A DNA stretch of 33,866 nucleotides from Candidatus Accumulibacter phosphatis (GTDB lineage Bacteria > Pseudomonadota > Gammaproteobacteria > Burkholderiales > Rhodocyclaceae), in the NCBI RefSeq assembly GCF_012939955.1, contig NZ_SPMY01000115.1:1-33866 (forward strand). Direction: 5' to 3'. The notes beneath the pieces were generated by a model. The model ran no database searches. It was not told the DNA's origin and worked only from the letters and a program-made list of their open reading frames with translations. Shown in pieces: positions 26,161 to 33,749 of this stretch; position 1 is the stretch's first letter; every line of letters starts with the position of its first letter. The position numbers and the translations under genes are program-made.

Positions 26161-26982
26161 ATCCCTTCGGCAACGCTGCATGAAATCGCGACGGCGGTCT
26201 GATAGCGTGACAGACCCGTGTTCACTGATCGATGGGCCTCCCGATGCCGCCGTGTCCCTAACCGTGTCCGATCTCCAACTGGCCGATACCGCCGCCGCCA
26301 TTGCCGAATGGTGGAGCACCCGCCCGCGCAGCTCTCGTATCTCGGAAGACCTCTGGTCGCGAGCAATCGAACTCGCCGAGCGGCACGGCATCGCCAAAGT
26401 CACCGTTGCCCTGAAACTCGACTACACCAGCCTGAAACGCCGACTGGCCACCACAACAGCTGCGCCCACCGCCACGACCACTTTAGTCCTCTCTGACCGG
26501 GACGGCCGGGCCGCTACGTATCGAACTGCCGCGTGCGGCCAGCAGCGACATCGCCGAGGTCGCGCGCAGTCTGTGGCAAACAAGGCCGTGATTGCACACC
26601 AGAGAATCCTCCAGGAGCGAGATCTCTCCCGCGGTTGCGGCGGCTTGCGTAGGGTTGCGTGGGTTTTGCAGCGTTGCCGAAAAGCACACGGGCGAACCGA
26701 CCTCCTCGCCACGCCTGATGAAAGCCCGTACGCCCTCGCTCTGGGAGATGCAGGGCCAGGGCGCCACCCTGGACGAGGACGAACCGCAGTCCCAACCGGT
26801 GCCGAAATACGAATTCGACCAGCGCATTGCCTGGTAGGTGCCAATGCGCAAGGGTCCAGACTGAAGCAAGACGAGCGCTTATCGCCAACCACAAGGGACG
26901 TAATCCGCAGGAACGCGCCTCCCTGAAAAAGCGCCTGCTGCCCACGTGGATGAGCAAATGAAGCTCCGGCTTACTCCAAGGT
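26161..26982. mobile_element. Decayed transposon debris
   Basis: The stretch between the broken helicase and the Tn3 element holds one recognisable transposon accessory gene (26252-26591) and then about 390 bases with only short frames in several phases. One 3' frame ends PKYEFDQRIAW (stop at 26835-26837) and another ends RASLKKRLLPTWMSK near 26960. I do not recognise either. The state of the sequence suggests several overlapping deletions. Confidence 0.5.
26252..26591 (+). pseudogene. HTH accessory protein of IS66-like element, frameshifted
   Basis: One frame gives a helix-turn-helix region, SEDLWSRAIELAERHGIAKV followed by TVALKLDYTSLKRR, typical of the small accessory protein found at the 5' end of IS66-type and related elements. 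The conserved C-terminal half, PLRIELPRAASSDIAEVA and then RSLWQTRP, is intact but in another frame, so a frameshift lies near 26480-26500. The start codon is uncertain (GTG at 26252 is one option). The transposase genes that should follow are missing. Confidence 0.55.
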
Positions 26983-27021
26983 GGGGTTGTAAGCCGGAAC
27001 CGCCGAAAATTCCGTCATCCC
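26983..27021. repeat. Left terminal inverted repeat of the Tn3 transposon
   Basis: Begins GGGGTTGTAAGCCGGAACC and is identical over 39 bases to the reverse complement of 31512-31550. Its inner end overlaps the tnpA stop codon. Confidence 0.95.
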
Positions 27022-30000
27022 AACTCCAGCCCCGCCACGAGCGCATCCAGGTCGATCACCTTGCCATTACTGAGGAAGGTGTAGTGCCCGTTCAGCAGGA
27101 TGTGCCGCCAGGCTGCCGGCGAAATCTGCGTGATCAGCGCCAGTGTCTTGGTGTTGCCGCTTGCCTCGAACTTTGTCAGCAGCCGCGACAGGATGGCTGA
27201 GTTGTAGTAGATGATGGCGTTGGCGATCAGGCGTGCGCACTGGTTGCTGATCTCGATTTCGATGTCGGTGCGCCCGGTCAATTCCTTCTTTCGGCCGACC
27301 TGTGCGATGGTCGAGCGTAGCTGGTGGTAGGACTCGATGCGATTCTGCGAGCGGTGCACGTTACGTTCCAGTTGCGGATCGCGCAGGTAGCGCAGCGTGT
27401 AGATGCTGCGGATCAGCTTGTCGAACTCGAAGATCGCGCGCCGCGTCGGGTTCGGCGCGGTGTAGGTGCATAGCTTGCGGATCAACGTACCCTGGGTCAT
27501 CTCTTTCAGGCCCAACGTGGCGACGATCTGGTCGATATTCGGCTTCTCGCCGATGATGAGTTGCCGGTCGATCTGACCGACCGGCCGGATCAGGCACTTC
27601 TCGTATTGTGCCGGATCGTCGGCACAATACAGCTCGGCCAGTTGATCTTCCAAATCGGTGAAACGCGGCTCGAAGCGTAGGCCGAACCAGTGCAGGATTG
27701 CGAAGTTGGCCTTGTTCGCGCTGTGCATGTCACCGGTGATCGCGGTTGGCACGATATCCGAGGTGTTGCGATACCAGATATCGAACACATGGTGGCCTTC
27801 GTACTCGTGCGCGCCGATGAGGTAGCCGTTGAGCGGCACATGGTTGCACAGCAGCGTGTAGGCGACCACGCCCTTGCCACGCCCAAAATATTTGCGCGAG
27901 TAGCGCGCCTTCACGGTCGGCCGCTCGACGCCAAACTTCTGGCCATCGACAGCACCGTACAGGGTCTCAAGGTCGAACGAGTAATAAGGGAAGATCGGCA
28001 GCGCGGCGATGGCGTTACTGACGCGGTCGTTGGCGGCATGCAGTGAAGCCTGGCGCAGATACTGTTGGTACGTGGTTTCCAGCACGTGGTACGGAATGTC
28101 GCTGGTGCGCGCCATGACCTGATTGCCGTGGTTCATCGCCTGCGCGATGATCACCGCCATCAGGGTGTCGGTGTCGGTCACCTTTTTCGCATAGCGCGGC
28201 TGCAACGGCGTCAGGGCCGACAGGAACTGGCACTGGCTGTTGACGAAACGCAACACGTCGGCCACGTCGCAGAACGGCAGTTGCTCGTAGACCGCCAGCT
28301 CGTGCACCTTGTTGTTCTCGGCCTTGGGTTTGCGCCAGGTCAGCGTCTGCGTGTTCTTGTCGTACTCCAGGTGCGTCAGCTTGCCCTGTTTCAGCTCGCG
28401 GTTGAAGGCCAGCCACTGTGCGTGCAGATCGGCTGTCAGCGTATCGAGCTGCGCCTCGATCGGTTGGCGCAGAAAAGGGATATCGATCTGCGCGAGCGCG
28501 TCGGCCATTTCCTCCATCGAGACCAGTTCGTCGGAGAAATGGCGGTGTTGCAGGCTGTCATCCAAATAGAGTTCGCCCGACTTCAGGCGCTTCCTGATTT
28601 GCCGGTACAACCAGAACTCGTAGCGGTCGGCATGCAGGCCGGCTGGCTTGCCATCGGCATCGGAGATCTCCAGATACGGTCGCAACCGCTTGGGTAGTGT
28701 GCTTGCCGGGCATTCGGCAAGCGGCCGTTGCGACAGACGTTGCCGGTTGGCAAACACGCTCTTTGCCCAGGCCAGTGCCGCGAGCCACGGACTGTCCGGG
28801 TCGATGCCGGCGAAGTCGAGCGCGACATACAGAGGTCGCAGATGGCGGCGAATGCGTTCGGCCAGGCCGTCAACCGCCTGCCAGTGCAGGGCCAGCTTGC
28901 TCGCCGGTTTGACACTCATACGCTGGCCGGTGATTTGAAGCGTGTCTTTCGGCATGATCTTGTACGCGCGCTGCCGCACCTTGCCGAACGGCGTGGCATC
29001 GGCTACCGCGTCATCGACATAGAGCAATAGCAAGCGTCCGACCTGCGGCGTTTCCTGATGACGTCGTACCTGCTCGGCGATGAACGATTTCTGCGCGCCT
29101 GCACTGCTCTCTTCCTCCAGCTGCTTCATGTGGTAAGCCATCGCATCGACCAGGTTGTCGGTGAGCTGCCGGTAGCGTTGCCAGGCGTAGCACAGCAGAT
29201 AGAGATGGGTCTGGTCCGCCTTGATGTTGCGCAGGTCGTGGACGGTATAGAAGTTCGCCAGACTCGCGTAGAAGAGCAGGTTCTGCTGCGAGATGCCCAG
29301 CGTGGGCAGCAACGCCTTGGCGATTCTGTGCAGCGGCTCCAGCATGGCGCGCTTCTCACGCTCGCGAGCCATCTGACGCCAGCCGAAATCCTTGGCGTCC
29401 TGTCGCAGCACGGCCAGTTCGGACAGCGTGCTGTCTCGCATCAGGAGTTGAGCCAGCGCGGCCTTGGCCGCGTCGTCCAGCGCTTGCGCCAGGAGGCCAC
29501 CCAAGCGCCGGCGTTCGGCAGACAGTGTTTCGCTGATCAGTTCTTGCACGGTGGTGTAGCCCGGCCGAATGATCTTGTGTTCGTTAAGCCAAACGATCAG
29601 CTCGGCGGCCACGAATCCCGGCGTCACGTCGCGCCGCACGATCTGCGTGGCCTGCTGGGCGAGCTGCGGCAGGAAGTCGCCAATCCACAGCCGGTAGCCG
29701 AACAGCTCGGCGATACGCCCGCGCTGGGTGTAGTACTCATGATTGGTGATTGGCTTGCGCTCGAACGTCTCGCCGGCGAAATAGCGGCTCAACACGAAGG
29801 CGCAATCGTCCTCGACATCGATCCAATCGAAGCGGAAAAAGGCGTGCTTGGCCTTGAAGTAGCTGATCTGTAGAACACAGTAGACTTGGACGTAAAGTCC
29901 GGGGCGGCTGGTCGCAAGGGTCAATTCGGCTTCGGACAGCACCAGGTACTCCAGCCGCTGTGCATCGTCGAAGTCCGGCAGACCGTACAGCGCATGCTGC

Positions 30001-30044
30001 TCGGCCTCGGACAGGACAGCCAATCGCTCACTCTTGGCTGTCAT
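27015..30044 (-). CDS. tnpA: Tn3-family transposase TnpA
   Basis: A 1009-residue transposase, the full length for this family. The N-terminus reads MTAKSERLAVLSEAEQ. The DDE catalytic core lies in the C-terminal third: the first aspartate in YYSFDLETLYGAVDGQ (or in the DGQ that follows), the second in ITGDMHSANKANFAILHWFG, and the glutamate in NRIESYHQLRSTIA. It binds the 39-bp terminal repeats and performs replicative transposition, leaving cointegrates for TnpR. The start at 30044 overlaps the tnpR stop by ATGA; an upstream in-frame Met at 30131 would run through tnpR. The gene is intact. Confidence 0.96.
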   Translation of the reverse strand: MTAKSERLAVLSEAEQHALYGLPDFDDAQRLEYLVLSEAELTLATSRPGLYVQVYCVLQISYFKAKHAFFRFDWIDVEDDCAFVLSRYFAGETFERKPITNHEYYTQRGRIAELFGYRLWIGDFLPQLAQQATQIVRRDVTPGFVAAELIVWLNEHKIIRPGYTTVQELISETLSAERRRLGGLLAQALDDAAKAALAQLLMRDSTLSELAVLRQDAKDFGWRQMAREREKRAMLEPLHRIAKALLPTLGISQQNLLFYASLANFYTVHDLRNIKADQTHLYLLCYAWQRYRQLTDNLVDAMAYHMKQLEEESSAGAQKSFIAEQVRRHQETPQVGRLLLLYVDDAVADATPFGKVRQRAYKIMPKDTLQITGQRMSVKPASKLALHWQAVDGLAERIRRHLRPLYVALDFAGIDPDSPWLAALAWAKSVFANRQRLSQRPLAECPASTLPKRLRPYLEISDADGKPAGLHADRYEFWLYRQIRKRLKSGELYLDDSLQHRHFSDELVSMEEMADALAQIDIPFLRQPIEAQLDTLTADLHAQWLAFNRELKQGKLTHLEYDKNTQTLTWRKPKAENNKVHELAVYEQLPFCDVADVLRFVNSQCQFLSALTPLQPRYAKKVTDTDTLMAVIIAQAMNHGNQVMARTSDIPYHVLETTYQQYLRQASLHAANDRVSNAIAALPIFPYYSFDLETLYGAVDGQKFGVERPTVKARYSRKYFGRGKGVVAYTLLCNHVPLNGYLIGAHEYEGHHVFDIWYRNTSDIVPTAITGDMHSANKANFAILHWFGLRFEPRFTDLEDQLAELYCADDPAQYEKCLIRPVGQIDRQLIIGEKPNIDQIVATLGLKEMTQGTLIRKLCTYTAPNPTRRAIFEFDKLIRSIYTLRYLRDPQLERNVHRSQNRIESYHQLRSTIAQVGRKKELTGRTDIEIEISNQCARLIANAIIYYNSAILSRLLTKFEASGNTKTLALITQISPAAWRHILLNGHYTFLSNGKVIDLDALVAGLELG

Positions 30045-30634
30045 CGAGATGACGCACCCCGTGATCCAGTCCAGCCGACCCGCTCCAGGGTTTCGATCAA
30101 GGTGGTGCGCTTGACACCGAAGTTGCGGCACACGGCTGCCTTGGACATGCCACCATTCAGAGCGACGATGATGGTGTCCAGCTTCTCTCCGACGATGACG
30201 GCTGGTCGCCCACCAACCCGGCCGCGCCGCCGGGCGGCAGCCAGGCCCGCGACAACACGCTCCTGGATCAGGGCGCGTTCGTATTGTGCCAACGCGCCAA
30301 ACACATGAAACAGCAGCTCGCCCGACGCCGTGGTGGTGTCCATGCCTTCGGTGAGCGAGCGGAAAGCCACCCGCTTGTCCTTGAGTGCGTTCACGATGGT
30401 GAGTAGATGCGACAACGAGCGGCCCAGACGATCCAGCTTCCAGACAACCAGCACATCACCGGGGCGCACGAACTCCAGCGCCATAGCCAAGCCAGACCGA
30501 TCATCCTTGGCACCGGAGGCACGATCCTCGTACAGATGGCGGGCATCAACGCCTGCCGCCAGCAGAGCATCGCGCTGCAAGTCAGTGCTTTGCCGATCTG
30601 AGTCAGACGAAACACGCATGTAGCCAACCAACAT
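30041..30634 (-). CDS. tnpR: Tn3-family resolvase TnpR
   Basis: A 197-residue serine recombinase: GYMRVSSDSDRQSTDLQ with the catalytic serine, DVLVVWKLDRLGRSLSHL, GELLFHVFGALAQYER, and a C-terminal helix-turn-helix (MSKAAVCRNFGVKRTTLIE). It resolves transposition cointegrates at the res site that should lie just upstream (30635-30806). It is cotranscribed with tnpA through a 4-base overlap. It is a different lineage from the resolvase at 17607-18176. Confidence 0.94.
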   Translation of the reverse strand: MLVGYMRVSSDSDRQSTDLQRDALLAAGVDARHLYEDRASGAKDDRSGLAMALEFVRPGDVLVVWKLDRLGRSLSHLLTIVNALKDKRVAFRSLTEGMDTTTASGELLFHVFGALAQYERALIQERVVAGLAAARRRGRVGGRPAVIVGEKLDTIIVALNGGMSKAAVCRNFGVKRTTLIETLERVGWTGSRGASSR

Positions 30635-30806
30635 AAGCGGATAACCTTGAAATGGAGTTTCCGTATAGTAGAGGATAGCGACAGTGTTTGCCGTACTCTT
30701 TTAGCGGCGGTGTAGGGGTGGTTTTGGTGGTTGCTACTGACCCGTCGCAAAACAGGTGTTTTCCGACATCCGGCCAAAGCGCAACGGATGCGTTTTGGTG
30801 TCACGT
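30635..30806. promoter_or_regulatory. Candidate res region and divergent promoters
   Basis: This 172-base gap separates tnpR from the divergent antitoxin. It is richer in A/T than its flanks, with TTTCCGTATAGTAG and several TGTTTTCCGACA-like half-sites. A res site and the tnpR promoter are expected here from the family layout. I cannot assign the three subsites by eye. Confidence 0.45.
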
Positions 30807-30823
30807 GAGCTACAATGTAGCTC
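30807..30823. promoter_or_regulatory. Operator palindrome of the antitoxin gene
   Basis: GAGCTAC-AAT-GTAGCTC is a perfect 7-bp dyad, and it contains TACAAT, a likely -10. It stands 22 bases before the antitoxin ATG, placed for autorepression. GGAGG at 30831-30835 is the ribosome-binding site. Confidence 0.65.
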
Positions 30824-30844
30824 ATAAACTTGGAGGATCAGATC

Positions 30845-31108
30845 ATGTCCGCAAATGCCGTTGTCCGTGCCAGAATCGACGAGCACATTAAGGAAGAGGC
30901 GACCGCCGTGCTTGCGGCGATGGGGCTGACCGTGTCGGACGCCTTCCGCATCATGCTGACCCGCGTCGCCCGCGAGAAGGCACTGCCGTTCGAGCCACTG
31001 GTTCCGAACGTCGATACCATCGAGGCGATGAAGGAAGCGCGCCGTGGTGGCCTGAAGTCGTTCGCCACCGTCGAGGACCTGATGGCGGACCTGAATGCGG
31101 AAAATTGA
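30845..31108 (+). CDS. RelB/DinJ-family antitoxin
   Basis: An 87-residue antitoxin. The N-terminal ribbon-helix-helix is the RelB/DinJ type: NAVVRARIDEHIKEEATAVL and then AAMGLTVSDAFRIMLTRVA. The C-terminal part is charged and would bind the toxin. The ATG at 30845 is spaced correctly from GGAGG, while an earlier TTG is unlikely. Overlaps the toxin gene by 14 bases. It is a passenger of the Tn3 element, next to its presumed res site. Confidence 0.92.
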   Translation: MSANAVVRARIDEHIKEEATAVLAAMGLTVSDAFRIMLTRVAREKALPFEPLVPNVDTIEAMKEARRGGLKSFATVEDLMADLNAEN

Positions 31109-31376
31109 ACACACTGGCCAGTTCAAGCGTGACTACAAGCGCGAAACCAAGGGACCGCACCGGCAAACGCTGCAAAGTGACTTCGGCACCCTCGTCACGG
31201 CCTTGGCCCATGATCAGGTTCTGGCCGACAAGCACCACGATCATTCGCTCAGTGGGGATTGGAAGGACCACCGGGATTGTCACGTCAAGCCCGACTTGGT
31301 CTTGATTTACAGAAAACCAGACGACAACGTACTCCAGCTCGTCCGTCTCGGTTCGCACAGCGAACTTGGCCTGTGA
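31095..31376 (+). CDS. YafQ-type mRNA interferase toxin
   Basis: A 93-residue RelE-superfamily toxin of the YafQ type: MRKIEHTGQFKRDYKRETKG, then DKHHDHSLSGDWKDHRDCH with the conserved histidines and GxW, KPDLVLIYRK, and a C-terminal VRLGSHSELGL with the catalytic histidine. Such toxins bind the ribosome and cut mRNA. It overlaps the antitoxin gene, so the two are cotranslated. Within the transposon it may help maintain the element and plasmid. Confidence 0.93.
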   Translation: MRKIEHTGQFKRDYKRETKGPHRQTLQSDFGTLVTALAHDQVLADKHHDHSLSGDWKDHRDCHVKPDLVLIYRKPDDNVLQLVRLGSHSELGL

Positions 31377-31409
31377 GCAGTAGGACTCCGTGACAAGGAA
31401 ATGCAGGAT

Positions 31410-31518
31410 GTGGCGAGCGGAATCACCGATGTGGAACGGGCACTACACGTTCCAAAGCGACGCCAAGGTGATCGACCTGGACCTGGATGCGCTCGTGGCA
31501 GGGCCGGCGTGGGGATGA
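31410..31518 (+). pseudogene. Tn3 transposase 3' tail at opposite transposon end
   Basis: The frame reads WNGHYTFQSDAKVIDLD and DALVAGPAWG before a stop, matching the final 35 or so residues of the element's own tnpA (LNGHYTFLSNGKVIDLDALV). It runs on the plus strand, so the transposon carries the same 3' tail at both ends in inverted orientation, extending homology well beyond the 39-bp repeats. There is a two-codon duplication (LDLD). It probably descends from an older related element whose other end was captured. Confidence 0.85.
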
Positions 31519-31550
31519 CGGAATTTTCGGCGGTTCCGGCTTACAACCCC
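31512..31550. repeat. Right terminal inverted repeat of the Tn3 transposon
   Basis: Ends in TTACAACCCC at 31550 and is an exact reverse complement of 26983-27021. AAGGT follows at 31551-31555, the second copy of the target duplication. Confidence 0.95.
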
Positions 31551-31576
31551 AAGGTGGTGGCTAGTGACACGAGTGT

Positions 31577-31804
31577 TTGGTGTATGTACCCCCGAGAAGC
31601 AGTTTCTTCCAGGCCTCCGCGAACCGTAGCCCCGAGATTTGTCACAAGGCTTGTGACAAATTGGGCGCGGCTTTCCTGTGCGCCGATCTCGGCATCACGC
31701 CGGAAGTCCGGGCGGATCATGCCGTTTACTTGGCGCGCTGGGTGGAGGTGCTCAAAACCGTTAACCGAACCGAATCAGTTGACGGTCTACGCGAATACCT
31801 CTAG
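31577..31804 (+). pseudogene. ArdC-like antirestriction protein remnant
   Basis: The frame contains VYVPPRSSFF, matching the conserved segment before the zinc-binding HEXXH of ArdC/TraC-type zincin domains, and then KLGAAFLCADLGITPEVRAD with HAVYLARWVEVLK, the equally conserved segment after it. The HEXXH region that should lie between is missing, as is the N-terminal single-strand DNA-binding half, so this is an internally deleted remnant. ArdC proteins protect incoming plasmid DNA and are carried on conjugative plasmids. The remnant adjoins the Tn3 insertion. Confidence 0.7.
31637..31661. repeat. Perfect 25-base palindrome
   Basis: The arms are ATTTGTCACAAG and CTTGTGACAAAT around a single central G. 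It falls inside the ArdC-like remnant, exactly where the deleted HEXXH region should be. It may be an operator of plasmid type or a scar of the deletion. Confidence 0.75.
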
Positions 31805-31817
31805 TCTTTCCGACTTC

Positions 31818-31838
31818 TATAATCCTATAGGTGTATAC
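31818..31838 (+). promoter_or_regulatory. Promoter/operator before parA
   Basis: TATAAT (31818-31823) is followed by the palindromes CCTATAGG (31824-31831) and GTATAC (31833-31838), directly before the parA ATG. A -35 is not evident. Related TATAC motifs recur at the 3' end of parA and after the next gene, so the partition proteins may bind them. Confidence 0.45.
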
Positions 31839-32514
31839 ATGCAGACAATTGCTGTAATCGCGCAAAAGGGCGGAGCCGGAAAAACCACGCTTGCGCTTGG
31901 CTTGGCTGTTGCCGCCATGCAGGACAAAAAAAACAGCCGCCGTCATCGACACCGACCCCCAAGCCACCGCCACCAACTGGACTGACCGCCGCGACGCCGA
32001 AACACCTTGGGTTGTCGCCTCGCCCGTCGCCCGCATCAAACAAGCGATCGCCGCAGCGTTGTCTCAAGGCGTCGAACTTCTGTTGATCGACACACCGCCG
32101 CACGCCTCGCAAGAGGCCGCTGAGGCCGCGCGCGTGGCCGACCTAGTCTTGATACCCGTTCGCCCGCATCTCTTCGATATCGAGACGCTCAAGACCGTGC
32201 GCGACCTTCTCAAACTGGCAGGCGAGCCCCCTTCTCTGGTCGTCATCAATCAGGCTCCCGTGCAGGGCTCCGCAGCCCAACAGACCGCCGCCGCCATTCG
32301 GGACATGGGCTTCACCGTTGCGCCAACGGTGCTTCATCAGCGCGCCGCCCACATGCACGCCACCAATGTAGGCCAAGGTCCCACCGAATTCGACCCTTCC
32401 GGAAAAGCCGCCGCCGAAGTTATACAGTTATACAAGTTTACGCGTAAGCTTATAGACAAATTAAAGAAGGAGGCAAACCATGGCCAAACCGAACCCACTC
32501 GCGCGAGGGCTTGA
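31839..32514 (+). pseudogene. parA: ParA-family partition ATPase, frameshifted
   Basis: The N-terminus MQTIAVIAQKGGAGKTTLAL carries the deviant Walker A of ParA/MinD ATPases. The rest is in the next frame: AAVIDTDPQATATNWTDRR, then LLLIDTPPHASQEAAEAA (Walker B) and VLIPVRPHLFDIETLK. The break lies in a run of eight A at 31926-31933; seven would keep one frame and give a normal 224-residue protein. ParA drives plasmid partition with a DNA-binding partner and a centromere. The next gene starts inside the 3' end. The frameshift could be real or a homopolymer error in the sequence. Confidence 0.85.
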
Positions 32515-32788
32515 AAAATTCACCGCGCCCGGCACTCCGCCACCAGCTGCGCTGTCCGCGCCGGCCGTCAAGGGGCGTGGGCAGAACCGCCCCGGTGCCC
32601 GCAAGGGGCAGGTGCTGATCGGAGGTTTCTTCGCCCCGGAAGTGCACAAGCAATTGAAGATGATCGCCGTCGAAGGAGACATCACCTTACAAGAGTTACT
32701 GGCCGACGCGCTGAACACCATTTTTGCCAGGGCAGGGAAGCCGGAGATTGCTAGACTCGGCCGGGTTCTTCAAGCGGGTGACAACTAA
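32480..32788 (+). CDS. Ribbon-helix-helix partition partner (ParG-like)
   Basis: A 102-residue protein with a disordered, proline-rich N-terminus and a C-terminal ribbon-helix-helix segment, GQVLIGGFFAPEVHKQLKMI and TLQELLADALNTIFARAGK. That layout and the position after a ParA-type ATPase match the small ParG-like DNA-binding partner of class Ib partition systems. Its start has AAGGAGG (32467-32473) and lies 35 bases inside parA. It would bind a centromere, perhaps the TATAC palindromes nearby, and stimulate ParA. Confidence 0.8.
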   Translation: MAKPNPLARGLEKFTAPGTPPPAALSAPAVKGRGQNRPGARKGQVLIGGFFAPEVHKQLKMIAVEGDITLQELLADALNTIFARAGKPEIARLGRVLQAGDN

Positions 32789-32805
32789 GCATCTATATTC
32801 CTAGA

Positions 32806-32817
32806 CGTGTATACACG
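32806..32817. repeat. Palindrome CGTGTATACACG after the partition genes
   Basis: A perfect 12-base palindrome 18 bases past the partner gene's stop. It shares GTATAC with the site before parA and could be part of a centromere or an operator for the replication gene that follows. Confidence 0.5.
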
Positions 32818-32923
32818 CATGCAACACGACACGCAGACAGCACCTGGCATCCCCCCAAACAGCCGGGCGGGGCAGGGGGTTATAAAGTGACCACTAAAAA
32901 AACTCGAAACTAGTCTTGATCTC

Positions 32924-33749
32924 ATGCGGCAAACGCTCGATAAGCGCGAAGCCGCGAAGATGCATCAGCTCGCCTTGTGGCCCGACAAAGACATGGGTGT
33001 TCCGAACGAATTGAGCCGTTCGGCCCTGTTCGCCGCGATCGATGACAAATGCCCCCGTAAGACCTTCGACAATGCGATCATTCCGTCGCAAGCCGGCTTT
33101 GACATTACCTACACCGGGCACCAACTCGACCAAGGTCACATTGATATTTTTTGAAGGCATCATGCACTTCGCGCGCGGCGTGCACGAAGGCAATTTGGTC
33201 CGCTTCAGTCGACACCGTCTTCTGAAGCTCATCGGCCGATCGACCGGCGGCAATGAGCACAAGTGGCTGCTCTCCCGCCTGAATCACTTAACAGCGACAT
33301 CGGTCTGCATCAATCAAGGAGACAAGCGCGTTTTCTGGGGCTCCTTGCTGCCCCGTGGCGCCACCGACAACGAGACCGGGGAGTACATCGTCGAAATCTC
33401 CCGCGACCTTGCAAAGCTCTTCGGCCGCGGCTTCACACGCGTTGAATGGGAACAACGTTACCAGCTCAAACGCAGCCCCCTGGCACAATGGCTACAGCTC
33501 TATTACTCCAGTCACGCGCAGCCCATGCCCGTCAGCGTTTCATGGCTGCACGAGGTAACAGGAAGCGGTACGCAGGAATTACGAAAGTTCCGCCAAAGCC
33601 TGAGGGCCGCCCTGCGCAAGCTTGAGGCCATCGCGGCAATCACCGGCTGGAGCATCGATCCCAAATCAGATTTGGTTCATGTCATGCGAACGCCCTCACA
33701 AGCGCAAGCTCGCTATCTGGCAAATCGTGACGAAAAGACACGTGTTTAG
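32924..33749 (+). pseudogene. trfA: TrfA-like plasmid replication initiator, frameshifted
   Basis: The first part reads HQLALWPDKDMGVPNELSRS and FDITYTGHQLDQGHIDIF in one frame; the second continues EGIMHFARGVHEGNLVRFSR, HRLLKLIGRSTGGNEHKWLL and ISRDLAKLFGRGFTRVEWEQ in the next. They match the TrfA initiator family of broad-host-range plasmids, with its winged-helix pattern. A run of six T (33146-33151) separates the two: with five T the frame is unbroken and gives a 274-residue protein. TrfA binds iterons at oriV to start replication. The stop at 33747-33749 lies inside the first iteron. As with parA, a sequence error is a serious alternative to real inactivation. Confidence 0.88.

Larger units (their letters stand above)
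26983..31550. mobile_element. Complete Tn3-family transposon, 4568 bp
   Basis: The element is bounded by perfect 39-bp inverted repeats starting GGGG and flanked by the 5-bp direct repeat AAGGT (26978-26982 and 31551-31555), the duplication length expected for Tn3 transposition. Inside are tnpA and tnpR in tandem on the minus strand, a divergent antitoxin-toxin pair, and at the far end a copy of the tnpA 3' tail. Intact genes, identical repeats and an exact target duplication indicate a recent insertion. Toxin-antitoxin passengers beside the res region are a known habit of this family. Confidence 0.95.
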
